Below, piece after piece: positions 34,291-45,669 of a DNA stretch of 64,000 nt. Made by a program: the position numbers and the translations under genes. Under the pieces are notes generated by a model. That model was not told where the DNA came from and did no database searches. It saw only the letters and a program-made list of their open reading frames with translations. This stretch comes from Yponomeuta sedellus. Taxonomy: Eukaryota > Arthropoda > Insecta > Lepidoptera > Yponomeutidae. The stretch is from contig OW203747.1 of the NCBI GenBank assembly GCA_934045075.1, positions 8,762,357-8,826,356 on the forward strand, given 5' to 3'. The first letter of the stretch is position 1. Each line of letters starts with the position of its first letter.

Positions 34291-34714
34291 GTGTAATAAT
34301 TTACTATTATTATTTTTATATTATTATAATTAATTAAAGTGTATTTATGTGTGTGTGTGTGATTTTGTGTGTATTAAACTATGGTTTATTTAGCAAGAAC
34401 AGCCCCAATATTTCTGTTACAGTTAGTTTGTGCTTGTGCGGTGTCAAGTGACATTTTGTCGGGCGGCGTGGCAACTAGCAGGTAAATGATATGCTGCGGT
34501 CAAAGTTTGGTTTTGCACACTTTGCTGATTGGCCGTGTTTAGTAAGCCGTTTCAGGGATCCGAACTTCACAAGAACTCTGAGGGGCAGTTTTTTTACCGT
34601 CTGTCAACGCACAATGTAAAATGTAAACCGCTGCCTTAGAACTATAGTGTAGTAAAGAAAAAGGAAGTGGAAGAAAAAAACTCTTCTATGACTATCTTGA
34701 CACTAAGGTCTGGA

Positions 34715-35330
34715 ATTAAAGGCAATAGGTACAATGCATGAGTTCTATGTTTTATGATAATTATGTAAACTTTAATTAAGGACTTTGAAAAGATTAAGTT
34801 TGGAGTCTTTTTGTCCATTTTTTCTCCAAAATGATCTAGATTCGCTAAAGGTCATTCGAATGGTAGCGTGGTGTTCGGGTCATCTATCTCCCTCCAAAAT
34901 GGTTGAGACTGATGATGGCTGAGCACTGCGTTATGCTCGTGAACGAGTGATGTTCGTGTGTCTGGCCGCAGCACTTATGTTTTCCCCTATTATTGTGAGA
35001 CATTGTGAGACAACATGACCGACTAATGCTTTGGCATTTAGGGTTGTTAATTGCAATCATGAAATCTTATTAGGTTTACATATGGCAACTGATGTATTTG
35101 GTTTTAAGATGATTTGAGAAAAGATGGTCAGAGTGGAGCTTTTTTTTTCCGCTGCCTTTTTGTCCACTACAATACGGCCTTACATTTTACATTGTACATT
35201 GACATTCAGCAAACAGAATGTAAATTCTTTACGTTGAAATAAAATGATTTGAAATTGAATTCCGAAATGGACCCCTAGTTTAAATCGTAACGTTCATTAA
35301 GCCGCAGTTTCTGCGCTACTTTGAATTAAC
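34715..35330 (+). repeat. Dispersed repeat H copy
   Basis: Blocks at 34715-34850 and 35270-35330 match 29.5-29.7 kb in inverse, and 35106-35260 matches 30.8 kb. The AAATAAAATG end suggests a LINE 3' region. Confidence 0.5.
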
Positions 35331-35433
35331 ATTTTCATTTCATTTCCCAAATCATCTTAAGCCTAAAACATCATTTGTTGCCTATTTTAATAAGATTTCA
35401 TAATTATCATCAATAACTTTAAAGGCCAGTTTC

Positions 35434-35560
35434 TGAATTGGCGGTACTCACTAGCGGTAGTCACGAGACGGTCATCCATCCTGCACATGACCGCGCCTGT
35501 TGTTGCGTAACTCAAATGATTGATTCCAATCACTCAGTTAGACTCGGCCACGAGCGCGGG
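35434..35560 (-). mobile_element. 5S-SINE head fragment
   Basis: Minus strand: GAGTTACGCAACAACAGGCG, GTCATGTGCAGGATGGATGA, CTACCGCTAGTG. Only the 5S-like head remains. Confidence 0.75.
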
Positions 35561-35574
35561 GCCACGAGGTGGGT

Positions 35575-35765
35575 ATATTTCAGCCAAATAGGGGACGTAT
35601 TAGCAAAAGGGAACAAAAAATTACCCGGAACCGGCGTGCGTGCTTGCAACGACCAATGACGTTGGTGAAGCGAAGGTGATCTGTCAGGATCATGGCTAGT
35701 GGTTGTACCTAGTCTCTGCCTACCCCTCTCCGTCCCTCTAGGATACAGGCGTGAAGTTATGTTAC
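35575..35765 (+). mobile_element. LINE-X 3' end
   Basis: Reads QIGDVLAKGNKKLPGTGVRA-like residues, then GATCTGTCAGGATCATGGC...CTCTAGGATACAGGCGTG, TTATGTTACGTTAT. Same end as 59.1 kb, opposite strand. Confidence 0.65.
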
Positions 35766-36317
35766 GTTATAATAAAGGTGATAGTGTTTTTATAAAGCAG
35801 GTAAAAAACTCCTACTGCTACGGAACCCATCACGCAATTCGCCGGTTTTTTGGCAGTGTAATATGATAGGCTTATGATTGCGTATAGAACTCGGTAAAAG
35901 ACGGCTTCAAGTTCGTTCACCGTATTTCCAGAGGACATTCGGACATTTTTTTTTTGTTATTAAAAATACTTCATTTATGAATCATCATAATGGCGAAATA
36001 GAAGAAGCATCAATTCTTTTATTGATTTATTTACAAAATGTATATAACTTAATATTAATCTTTAATTCATGATAGGCGGAATGACTTTAATATAAAATTA
36101 ACTCGTATTTAGGGTTAATTTTATATTAAAGTCACTTGGAGACAAGCATTTTCATTAGAAAATATCGAGTTAAAAAGAAATTTAAATGAAACAAACTAAT
36201 TTCAAACTAGCTTCGAAATATAAAAATCAAGCAAAACAGATTATCAAAAAAATCGAAAAAATATGGTCCAAGCGATTTAAGACTACCTAAATTTTTCTTT
36301 CACTTGTTCACGCATAT

Positions 36318-36480
36318 AACATAACATTTACATACAAGCACATACATTGCTTCTGGCCTCACACTAGGATACCCTGTGTCGTGGGAACCAGAAACAACGA
36401 CAACACAAACATGAAAACATCCAAGACCTGTTTTTTTTTGTTCCCAGCCGGGATTCGAACCCGGGACCTCTTGCATTACA
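36318..36480 (-). mobile_element. SINE S3 copy
   Basis: Minus strand: GAGGTCCCGGGTTCGAATCC, CAGGTCTTGGATGTTTTC, GTTTCTGGTTCCCACGACAC, TATGTAAATGTTATGTTAT. The head is truncated before box A. Confidence 0.75.
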
Positions 36481-36604
36481 AACATATAGCATCACAAACT
36501 TTTGATTGAATGTACAATAGGCAACATTTTTCACCTTTACCTAGCACTTTGAATGTCAAAACAATTAAAGTTCAAAAATCACGATTGTTTACATATATTG
36601 TCAC

Positions 36605-36935
36605 CTTCTTCTTCATCGGGCTATATTATGTAGTCCACTGCTGGACATAGCCCTCCCCTAATGACCGCCATAGCGCCCTGTCTTCAGCTTGCCGCATGCA
36701 CAGATCGTCATCCCACCTGGTCGGAGGGCGTCCTACACTACGTTCACCGAGTCGCGGTCTCCACTCAAGAACACGTTTACTCCAACCGTTGTCGGTTCTT
36801 CGCGAGATACGGCCGGCCCACTGCAGCTTGCTGATTCTCTGAGCTATGTCGATAACTTTGGTTCTCTTTCGGATGCATTCGTTACGAATCCTATCCTTCA
36901 GAGAAACTCCGAGCATAGCTCTCTCCATAGCTCGT
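36605..36935 (-). pseudogene. RTE-type LINE ORF2 C-terminus, 100-aa frame
   Basis: The minus strand encodes MERAMLGVSLKDRIRNE, then KVIDIAQRISKLQWAG, RTDNGWSKRVLEWRP, RSVGRPPTRWDDDLC and LGEGYVQQWT. This is the familiar C-terminal block of insect RTE-like LINEs and lies after the RT domain. It is 5' truncated and has a short deletion relative to sister copies (after WDDDL). The 3' end reads GAAGAAGAAGG. Confidence 0.75.
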
Positions 36936-37369
36936 TATATTGTCATTTTATTACTGTTTTCGTGTCACAGTGTTTTTAACGAAATCCTCCGAAATGATTC
37001 CACCAATTTTTATGATTTTTTTTTGTAATATTAAGTAGGCCTGAGAATATGCAATACGTTGATTAATTAATGTAGAAAAACAACGTTTGCTATTTCCTTA
37101 TAACATTCCTAACGATCACGCTGTAGTATTTTTTTTACATTTTTGTGTTTGCTCATTATTTCCAACAAGAAATAGTTTGAACCCTAAAATTGGAGTCGTT
37201 GCATGAAGTACCTTTTTTCTAGTTAGGTAGAAAAATATTTATGGGATCACGTTTAATTAAAGTTAAATTTTAATTAAATTTCTTTAGTGTTTTTTTTATA
37301 TAAACTGTAGCAACTTTATCCTGTATTTTTTTTCGATACAAAATATAATATTATAATAAGCATCCTGAA

Positions 37370-37495
37370 GAAACCTGAGAGTCTGAGGTATTCAAATACC
37401 TCAGCTCTTAAAATTGCCAATCCGCGGTGGACACGCGTTTTAATTAATCCCATACTCTCTTTCGAGAGAGAAGGCCTGTGCCCTGCAGTAGGACA
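37370..37495 (+). mobile_element. SINE S2 tail fragment
   Basis: TATTCAAATACCTCAGCTC, CCAATCCGCGGTGGACACGC, CTTTCGAGAGAGAAGGCCTG, CCCTGCAGTAGGAC. Confidence 0.65.
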
Positions 37496-37497
37496 TT

Positions 37498-37870
37498 CGA
37501 TATCAACCCTTGTATGTCCCCACTGCTGGGGCACGGGTCTTTTCCTGTATCGCAGGAAGGTTAGGCCATCTCCACCACGGGGGCCAAGTCCGGGTTGGTG
37601 AAGGATTGTAAAACAGTGGCGGGCCTTACTGTCAGAAGTTATCAAGCTGCCCATAAGGCCTCTGACATGGCTTAACGGTTACCATTACATTACCGCCGGC
37701 ACCAACGGCTTAGCGTGCCTTATGAAGCACGGAAGCGCTCAGAAAAATGCCACCAGCGGTAGTCACGGAACGGTCACCCATCCCGCACCTGACCGCGCCT
37801 GTTGTTGCTTAACTCAAGCGATTGATTCCAATCACTCGGTTCGACTAGCTTCTCGAGGCCTAGTCGAACC
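37498..37870 (-). mobile_element. 5S-SINE copy, full length with terminal inverted piece
   Basis: Tail TATCAACCCTTGTATGTCCC through head GTTAAGCAACAACAGGCGCG (minus). The outer end GGTTCGACTAG...CTAGTCGAACC (37838-37870) is a small fold-back of the head end. Confidence 0.85.
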
Positions 37871-38019
37871 GAGTAGGAAATTCATAGGCTACATAAAACA
37901 AATAATAATAAAAATAAATGGGAAGGAAGTTTTGCGAAAAAACTGAAATGCCGATGACTGTAACATATCGAGTAGTTCTAGCGTTACCCTTTATCAACCC
38001 TTTTTAATTTGTAGCGGTT

Positions 38020-38765
38020 TAGCCGACCTACGGTGCGGAGGGGAAAGTCTTGGTTTTATTTTTTAACCGAGTACGCGAGGCCCTAAAGGAGGGTTAAGTG
38101 TTGTGGGTCGTATGTATGGATGTAATTAAGTATGTCCGTTTCATTAGATAACATAGTGAAGTTAAACGTAATAAAAAATTCAAAGTAAAGATTTTTTAAT
38201 ACAGTTGCTCAAAAAGTGGCGTATTGCAGGGACGTATAGCGTTCGGGATGTGGGCTATTACATACTCGTGCTTTTTTTTACCTTTCCCGCACTCGTGCGT
38301 TCTCTTTCCCAACTATCAAAATAATATCTATTAAAAAAACCAACCATGAAGTTTTTACTAAAAAAAATCATAAAAGTTTTTATGATTCATGCAAATACGT
38401 ATATTTCTAAAAAGAAGCTACTAATTTGTTTCATTACTTTATTAATAGGTTTTTTTTTTTCATTTCATCTCATTTCATTTCATTTTCTTTTCATATCAAT
38501 AAAAAAAACCTACTGAAGACTTGGCTGTATGACCATAGTTCCCTTTGCCTACCAGAATGGGCGAAGAAAAAAAATCTCTGCTTTTACGGTTGGCGCCATT
38601 TATTTTAATAAATTGCTTCATTTTTTCGCAACTGTATTAAAAATAGTCGTTCAGTACACGTGCTGAACCGTCATTGCAACTTGTTGCCTTTCCGCACTTG
38701 TAATTAAATATACTATATTTTACATAAAGGTTTCACAATCATATTTCATACTATTGTGAAACCTT
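38020..38765. other. Non-coding stretch
   Basis: T-rich tracts (for example TCATTTCATCTCATTTCATT near 38460). A GGTTTCACAATCATA...TATTGTGAAACC hairpin is at 38728-38765. No gene. Confidence 0.4.
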
Positions 38766-38767
38766 TT

Positions 38768-38921
38768 TTGCTGCTGGACATAGCCCTCCCCTAATGATCA
38801 CCATAGCGCCCTGTCTTCAGCTTGCCGCATCCAGCATCTGCCGGCAGTTTTTTGCAGATTGTCATGCCACCTAGCCGGAGGGCATCCTACACTACGAGTC
38901 GCGGTCTCCACTCAAGAACAC
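38768..38921 (-). mobile_element. RTE-type LINE 3' fragment
   Basis: GCTGGACATAGCCCTCCCC, GCGCCCTGTCTTCAGCTTGC, GTCGCGGTCTCCACTC; same as 15.5 and 36.6 kb. Confidence 0.65.
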
Positions 38922-38925
38922 CAAA

Positions 38926-39245
38926 TGATTGGAATCAATTACTTGGATTAAGCAACAATAGACGTGGTCAGGTACTGGATGCGTGACCATCCCGTGACTA
39001 CCGATAGTGGCATCTTTTCCAAGCGCTCCCGTGCTTCGCAAGGCACGTTATGCTGTTTGTGCCGGCTCTCATGCCATATCAGTCACCTTATGGGCGGCTT
39101 AATAAATCCTGACAGTAAGGCCCGCCGCTATCTTACAATGGTCCACCAACCCGGACTTGGCCCTATAGTGGAGTAAGGCCTAACCTTCCTGCGGTGCAGG
39201 AAGAGACCCGTGCCCCAGCAGTGGGGGCGTACAAAGGATTGATGA
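38926..39245 (+). mobile_element. 5S-SINE copy
   Basis: Head GATTAAGCAACAATAGACG, GGTACTGGATGCGTGACC; tail GCAGTGGGGGCGTACAAAGG ATTGATGATCATG, again with an ATGATG-like end. Confidence 0.8.
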
Positions 39246-39889
39246 TCATGAACGGTGGTCTCCAGGGATAATCGAACTCCTGAACCTATTTTGGTAGTCA
39301 AGCTTGTGAACCGCAACGAGTGCAACAATGCAAGTGCAATAATGCTCGACAATGCTAGTGCAATAATGCTCGACAGGTGGCTTGACCAAAAGCGTTTGAC
39401 ATCGCATGGTTTCATTTCGTTTTTCGGACTTAAGTTTTAGTCAAAAATTAAATATGTTTGCTCTTGCGCGTATATCGCAAGCTCATTCTGAGTTCGTTGA
39501 AGTTATTTGCCGAGCATAGCACTAGTATAGTATACTATTTCCAACAACATGTTAGGCTGGTGACTACTAAAAAAACCCAATGGCGGCTGGGAGGCATTAT
39601 GTTGTGTGTATTTTCTTTTCTTACTTTATTAAAAAACAAACATATTATTGTTTTGTAAAATGTGTTTAGCAGGATTGGTGCCATTGGTCGGATAACATAA
39701 TTTGTTGGTCCTGCGAACTTTAGTTAAACATTCAAAAGCATCTCATTATAACAACACAAAGTTACAAACTTAATTACGTTACTTAACGCCGAAATTATCA
39801 CTCAGAAAACGGCTCAAGTCTTAAACAATCCGAGTTTCGTTTAATTACATTTCTAAGGGAATTCTAGGTATCATCAGCGGCAAGAAAAT

Positions 39890-40150
39890 ATATTATGTAA
39901 ATTTTTTGGCAACTATTTCACGGTTCAACAGTCCATTTATGGAATCACCTGCCCGTGGAAGTGAGAAAAGCAAAGTCCTTGGCTTTTTTAAAGACGGCCT
40001 CGGTCTTGGATGTTACCAATGTATTTATTGTATTAAATTTATCGTCGAGTTAGCACCTATAACACAAGTCATTTAAATGTACTACTTAGTGTAGGGCTAA
40101 CGAGATCAGTGTAATATGTCCATGAATATTTTTTTTTACGGCGTTGGTGA
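39890..40150 (+). pseudogene. LINE ORF2 C-terminal relic
   Basis: The +-frame reads about NSPFMESPARGSEKSKVL with frameshifts, the alternative being a 'WNHLPVEVRKAKSLAFFK' reading typical of jockey-like LINE C-termini. The 3' part, GTAGGGCTAACGAGATCAG and ATATGTCCATGAATA, is repeated in inverse at 51.45-51.53 kb. Confidence 0.5.
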
Positions 40151-40249
40151 AATCCCACTACCTCACTGTTTAAACTGGAAAACTGTCGCTTATATGTATT
40201 TGAATATATAAGTATTTATTTTGTAGGTGTCTATGTATATTAAAGACTG

Positions 40250-40425
40250 GTTAGACTGGTTCTTGAGTGGAGACCGCGAATCGGCAAATGTAGCGTAGGA
40301 CGCCCTGTGACCAGATGGCGCGGCGACATTTGCAAATCGGTAGGCAGTGACTGGAATAGAAGAGCTGAAGATCCAGGCCTATTTCCAGCAGTGGACTAAT
40401 ACCGGCTGATCATGATGATGATGTA
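40250..40425 (+). mobile_element. RTE-type LINE 3' end with (ATG)n tail
   Basis: GGTTCTTGAGTGGAGACCGC, GTAGGACGCCCTGTGACCAG ATGGCG, then CCAGCAGTGGACTAATACC and TGATCATGATGATGATG. The trinucleotide tail is typical of RTE-clade elements. Confidence 0.65.
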
Positions 40426-40469
40426 TTTATTATTATTTAAATATTAGACCCAGCCTGGGATTTGTGGTG

Positions 40470-40724
40470 TCGGCCTAGAGATTAGCACCAACCCAAATTC
40501 TTCCCGCGGGTGTCGTAAAAGGCGACTAAGGGATACAAACCGGGGGGTGGGCAGCAGCGTCCCCTGCAGTACAATTCCACCAAACTGCGATCCCCAACCC
40601 GCATACCCAGCGTGGGTATTATGGGCATTACCCCCCAATGATGGCACAACCTTGCGCTATGGCCCTCATTAGGGGAGGGCTATGTCCAGCAGTGGACTAG
40701 TATAGCCTGAAGAAGAAGAAGAAG
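40470..40724 (+). mobile_element. RTE-like LINE 3' end (subtype 2) with (GAA)n tail
   Basis: GTCGTAAAAGGCGACTAAGG, GGAGGGCTATGTCCAGCAG, then TAGCCTGAAGAAGAAGAAG. Includes the most complete tail of this subtype in the window. Confidence 0.7.
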
Positions 40725-40789
40725 ATGGTGACTCATGCAACTATTATTATGAATTTACCTACTTTGATCCGCTGGCAATCAGATCGGCC

Positions 40790-40930
40790 CAACGAACTGC
40801 TGGGCGTCCTACGCTTAGGTTGTTACTTCTTGGTTTGTATTCGAGAAACTTTGTACCCCATCGGCTATAAGTTCTTCAGCAGATACGACCAGCCCACTGG
40901 CACTTTTACTTCAGGTTTTATTAACCTAGT
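40790..40930 (-). mobile_element. Diverged RTE-type fragment
   Basis: GGGCGTCCTACGCTTAGG and CAGATACGACCAGCCCACTG align with the 36.6-kb copy. Confidence 0.4.
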
Positions 40931-40983
40931 CATGTAAGCTCAGTACTTAATTTTCTTTAATTCGAATGTTTAATTTATTACTG

Positions 40984-41128
40984 TTAGGGCTGATTTTACA
41001 ATGGTCAGATAACTTTTATCTGAGGAATAAAAATCGCGGTTTGACATAATTTTCATACATAAGCTATCAAACGGCCATTTTTTATTCCTCAGATAAAAGT
41101 TATCTGACTATTGAAACATCAGCCCTTA
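40984..41128. mobile_element. 139-bp MITE with TTA duplication
   Basis: Terminal inverted repeats of about 48 bp (40987 GGGCTGAT...GGTCAGATAAC, and ...GTTATCTGACTATTG, CATCAGCCC ending at 41125) surround a short centre. Both sides are flanked by TTA (40984-40986 and 41126-41128). A 3-bp TTA/TAA duplication suggests a PIF/Harbinger-type relative. It has no coding capacity. Confidence 0.85.
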
Positions 41129-41267
41129 GTCAATTCATAATTCAAAGGCCGTCACAACACAGGTTTGACCTAGCGTGGTGATTACTGTAAACTCCTCATC
41201 CGCGTAACCATTTTATTTAATAAAGAATTTCTTACTTTATTTCAAAGTAACGTATCTGGCTTAATAT

Positions 41268-41440
41268 TTTTTAAACCTATTTTAGAGGCTAAAAATTCCA
41301 CCCATGCCGGGATTCGAACCCTCTGGCTATCCGTGCCAGCGCTTTTTCCAACTGAGCCAATGGGCGACTCACCGGTATCAGTGAAATTTCGAACCTCTTT
41401 ACAATATTCTCTGTATTACGTACGTATTAATGTTGTAAGA
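41268..41440 (-). mobile_element. SINE S1 copy
   Basis: Minus strand: ATACAGAGAATATTGTAAAG, TTGGCTCAGTTGG, box B region shortened, AATTTTTAGCCTCTAAAAT. A few bases between box B and the anticodon arm are deleted. Confidence 0.75.
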
Positions 41441-41507
41441 TTGTGTAGCATCCGTTCTCTAGCAGATGCGTCCAGCCCACTGAAACTTCCACTAGCTATT
41501 CTTGCAG

Positions 41508-41815
41508 GATTGTGTATTAGAGACTTTGTATTGGAGATTATGAAGCTCACAGCTTACTGTACGCACCCGCAACATCTGTCATGCGTGAGGCTACAAGCTA
41601 CGGAAAGTCTAACTTTTCTTTTGAGCTACAAACCGAATTATTCATTGTTTCACCCCGATGGCCCGGGGCGAGAGGCCTTTGACATTTTAGAGGCTCTTTA
41701 CAAGATAGGAGATAATTTATTTACCAGTCTTAACACACCACAGTACAGACAGCTGGAGAATCGAGAAACGCTTAGGCTCGTCGAAAGAAAAACAATACTG
41801 ATGAAAGAAACATAA
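41508..41815 (+). CDS. Terminal coding exon of an unidentified protein
   Basis: After a good 3' splice site (CTATTCTTGCAG, exon from 41508) a 102-codon frame runs to TAA at 41815. It starts LCIRDFVLEIMKLTAYCT and contains SCVRLQATESLTFLLSYKP, FHPDGPGREAFDILEALYK and ends ERKTILMKET. Residue use is that of a folded, helix-rich cellular protein rather than a transposon. I do not recognise the family; ARM/HEAT-like helices are a guess. Upstream exons lie outside my reach: the sequence just left is RTE-like and SINE DNA. A single exon cut off by repeats could also be a relic. Confidence 0.45.
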
Positions 41816-41859
41816 TGATGTGACGGAAATTGAATATAATTATCTTACCTCAGAAGCAA

Positions 41860-42000
41860 ATGCTAACGATAACGTGAGGGAAAACATCTTGAGGAAACCT
41901 CAGCGAAAGAAATTGCCAATGAGCGGTGGGACCGCGTGGTAATTAAGCCCATCTCTGAGAGAATGCCTGTGCTCTGCAGTGGGAGGATTACAGTCGGTAT
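41860..42000 (+). mobile_element. SINE S2 tail fragment
   Basis: GTGAGGGAAAACATCTTGAG, GCCAATGAGCGGTGGGACC, GAGAATGCCTGTGCTCTGC. Confidence 0.6.
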
Positions 42001-42094
42001 ACATAGGGAGGCCTAGGGAAGTATACATAAAAGTGAATAAATAAAGTAGTATTGAGTCTGTTAATCAAATAGGATTAATGAAGTGTAAGATAAA

Positions 42095-42540
42095 AGTTTC
42101 GTATGGCGTGCTTCTCTGGGGCAACAGTACGAATGCTAGACAATTGTTTTTGTTACAAAAAAAGGTGCATTAGAATAACAGCCAACATTGACACTATGAC
42201 CAGCTGTTGACACAATTCTATTGAATTGAATATTCTCACTTTAACACCTCTGTATATTTTAGGAGAATGCACGTTTGTGAAAAAGAACAAAACTCTTTTC
42301 TCCGTCTATTCACGACCTGAAAACCTAAGACCACGTAAGCGATTAGAAACATGATCATCTAAATTACATCTTGTGCACACTGGCCCCAATTCAATGGCCG
42401 CCAAAATATACAACCGTCTACCAGAGTCCATACAGTCCTTGCAGATACCCCCATTTATTTAAGAATGCTCTTAATAAACACTTAATTCAGAAGTGTTAAT
42501 ATTCCCTTCAAGAATATTTCGACGAGTAATGTTTGGTTAG
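42095..42540 (+). pseudogene. Jockey-type LINE reverse-transcriptase C-terminal relic
   Basis: Pieces read YGVLLWGNSTNARQLFLLQK, then after frame changes LNILTLTSLYILECTLFV, and LHLVHTGPNSMAAKIYNRLP, ESIQSLQIPP. This is the normal order in the region after the RT fingers of jockey/CR1-like LINEs. Stops and frameshifts show it is dead. Confidence 0.65.
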
Positions 42541-42565
42541 ACATTTTTAGTGTTTAAGTTTAGAG

Positions 42566-42935
42566 AGTGAAGCGCTTGTGGCCTAGGCGAACCGAGTGAT
42601 TGGAAACAATCACTTGGTTAAGCAACAACAGGCGCGGTCAGGTACAGGATGGGTGAGCGTCCTGTGACTACCGCTAGTGGCATTTTTCCGAGCACTTCCG
42701 TGCTTCGTGAGGCATGTTGTTGGCGGCTGCCATGACTGTGATAGCAGATGTTATGCCATGCTAGAGGCCTTATGGGTGGCTTGATGCTTCTGACAGTAAG
42801 CCCCGCCACTGTCTTATAATCTTCCACCAATCCGAACTTGGCACCCGTGGTGGAGTGTGCCCTGACCTTCCTACGATGCAGGAAAAGACCCGTGCCCCAG
42901 CAGTGGGGACATACAAGGGTTAATATAGAAACGAA
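42566..42935 (+). mobile_element. 5S-SINE copy, full length
   Basis: GAAGCGCTTGTGGCCTAGGC, head GTTAAGCAACAACAGGCGCG, GGATGGGTGAGCG, tail CAGTGGGGACATACAAGGG TTAATATAG. Confidence 0.85.
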
Positions 42936-43011
42936 CTTCCTAATGCTTAGTTTTCTTGAGCTTATCTATTCTTTTTAAGTATAAGTATGTATATCAATAT
43001 TCATATTTGCA

Positions 43012-43170
43012 CCAACTACCCGTCTCACTTTTCCTTCAGCAACTCTCCATCGTGGGTTGCCTGGAAGAAATTGCTCTAAGCAATGAGGCCGCCAATTGTA
43101 CTGTATCTTTGTAATTATGTTTTGTTTGTTTTTTCCAGGTGTACAATAAAGAATATTCTTATCTTATCTT
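43012..43170 (+). mobile_element. Jockey-type LINE 3' end
   Basis: Near-identical to 9690-9850, ending AATAAAGAATATTCTTATC. Confidence 0.7.
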
Positions 43171-43647
43171 TTAAAACTTCTCCAGACCATCTCAAATCGA
43201 TAACACAGATCGTTGTGGTCAAAGTTTGACTTACAACGGTTTTTGCGAATCACTGACTTTGCGACCCACCATTTGTGTTAACTTCGATGCTGTACAATTA
43301 CTTAGCCTCTAGAGTTCACCAGATTTCATAGTAAATAACTCTGGCTTTTGTTTGCTATGGTGGTCTATCCAGTAACGGTTTTTGCTCCTAATCGTAGGTC
43401 TTCCTAAGGTGGACGTTTTTGTGCTGACATACATGTCATCTTTAGGTGTAATATCACTGCAAAAATTCTGTTATTGAATGCTCTTGCCAATGTCATTTAT
43501 TGAAGAGTGTTATTGGTTCTCTGAAGACATATTGCCGATTTGTTTGTCAATAGCCAAGATATTACGACCTTTATGCCACTGGTAATAAATTGTACGAAAA
43601 CTAAAGCGTCAGTTTTTTTTTTCTTTTTTCGATCGATATCGATTTCG

Positions 43648-44012
43648 ATACCAACCCTTGTATGTACTGCTGGGGCACGGGTCTCTTCCTGCTTCGCAGG
43701 AAGGTTAGGCCATACTCCACCACGGGGCCCAAGTTCGGGTTAGTGGAGGATTGTAAGACAGTGGCGGGTCTTACTGTCAGAAGTTATCAGGCCGCCCATA
43801 AGGCCTCTGACATGGCTTAACGACTGCCATTACATTACAGCCAGCACCAACGGCTTCAAGTGCCTTGCGAAGTACGGCAACGCTCGGAAGAAAAATCCAC
43901 TAGCGGTAGTCACAGGACGGTCACCCATCCTGCACCTGACCGCGCCTGTTGTTCCTTAACTCAAGTGGTTGATTCCAATCACTTGGTGCGGCTAGGCCAC
44001 GAGCGGTACACC
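43648..44012 (-). mobile_element. 5S-SINE copy, full length
   Basis: Minus strand head GAGTTAAGGAACAACAGGCG, GTGCAGGATGGGTGACCGTC; tail ends TACAAGGGTTGGTATC. Confidence 0.85.
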
Positions 44013-44489
44013 GCTACTTTTCCTACTATAACCCAACAACTTCAATACTTTTTAAGACCAATCGTACGCTCGTTAAATATTTTATCAGACTCGTTTCCAT
44101 GTCGAGTGCCTCACAATATTATGTATAAAGCAATCGGTCGCGCTAAATTGTTAAGTACGTGATATTGATTTTGTGTAACCCTCATTTCTAGTAGAATGGG
44201 AACTTGCAAATGAAATTTTTTAATCTGATTTCAGAGGCCATAGTAAGTGGCGAGTAACTCACCACAAGAGTAACTCAGAAGAGTAACTCACCTAACAGAT
44301 AAACTTGTACAGGTTTCAGTGAAGGTTTTTTTTATATTTAAATACTATTCTGTAAAGGTCTTGAATATATAATAATAAAAAAAAGGCAGCCCAAAAGGAG
44401 GTGGATTGACCTGCGGTACCCACAGGAAAGAAGCCAAGATCGCAACTGTGCAAAGAACTTGCCGCACAGTTGAGTCATTGTCCGTAGCA

Positions 44490-44640
44490 ATCGCTGGGGT
44501 GTATTACCACTTCACGCGCTAGGGTTTATTTAAGATGTTTTCCTTCACTTAACTTAGAAAACAAAATCGTTGGTACATGCCCGTACTGGGATGAAAACCT
44601 GGGTCTCTCGCTTACGAGACTATTGTTATACATACTGGAT
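44490..44640 (-). mobile_element. SINE S2 fragment
   Basis: TTTAAGATGTTTTCCTTCAC, GTTGGTACATGCCCG, ACCTGGGTCTCTCGCTTACG, S2 in reverse with the body shortened. Confidence 0.6.
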
Positions 44641-44641
44641 C

Positions 44642-44990
44642 CTAGTGGAACCGAGTGGTTGAAATCAATCACTTGGGTTAAGCAACAACAGGCGCGGTCA
44701 GGTGCGGGATGTGTGACCATCCCGTGACCACCGCTAGTGGCATTTTTTATAGTGTGGTTTGCAACGCATGCTAAGCCGTTGGTGCCGGCTGTCATGTAAG
44801 GGCAGTCGTTAATCCATGTCAGAGGCCTTATGGGTGGCTTGTTTACTTCTGAGAGTACGGCCCGTCACTGTCTCACAACCCTCCACCAACCCGGACCTGG
44901 CCTTCTTGGTGGAGTATAGCCTAATCTACCTGCGATGCAGGAAGAGACCCGTGCCCAAGCAGAGAAGACAAATACAAGGGTTGATACGGA
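44642..44990 (+). mobile_element. 5S-SINE copy, full length
   Basis: Head GGTTAAGCAACAACAGGCGC, GGATGTGTGACCATCCCG; tail ATACAAGGGTTGATACGG. Confidence 0.85.
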
Positions 44991-45309
44991 TTCAATATAG
45001 AAACAAACTTACTCAGTGAAGGCTTTGCTCTCAATCAGAGCAAATGATTTTTTAAGAACAGCGCCTTCCGCCTAGCTCCGAGCAATATATCAATCTGCGT
45101 GAGACTAAGTTCTTTAGGAAACAAAAGGATGCTTAGGATGCGGATGTGTTAAAAAGATGCTGGATTCAAACCCACCACGAACATTCATCCGCTTTGCTAT
45201 TACTGCGTGTTTAAAAGATAAGTTATGTAGTATACAACTTTATGTGGAATGTAAAAGAAAATAAAACTTGCTCGGCATAATGTAAAACAAGAGAAAACAA
45301 TGAGGGTAC

Positions 45310-45610
45310 AATTTCAAGCGGGGTTGAGCCGGGTTTGGGCCGCGTACCTTAAGCACCCTCAGAACGAAAGAGGCCTAAGTCAAAAAATAGTTTAAATACT
45401 CAAAAAATTCTCAAAAATTGAGTACCTAACAATCATGGAGAGACATAAAAAGGTATCCTATCCGATGAATAGTAAAACAAAGGCACTTATTGTAAAAAAA
45501 GAACATAGCGAGTCTTCTATCCACGGCATACCTATTTAGACTCTATGATTGTAACTCAATTTCACTATTTTTTGACTTAGGCCTCTTTCGTTCTGAGGGT
45601 GCGTTACGAG
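45310..45610. repeat. Inverted copies of a 30-bp block
   Basis: CACCCTCAGAACGAAAGAGG CCTAAGTCAAAAAATAG (45353-45389) and its reverse complement (45566-45603) flank about 175 bp, suggesting a small TIR element. Confidence 0.7.
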
Positions 45611-45669
45611 CCTAAATCTACTATTGCAGAACAATTTTATTCATTGTCTCGGAAACTCTAACATCCATC

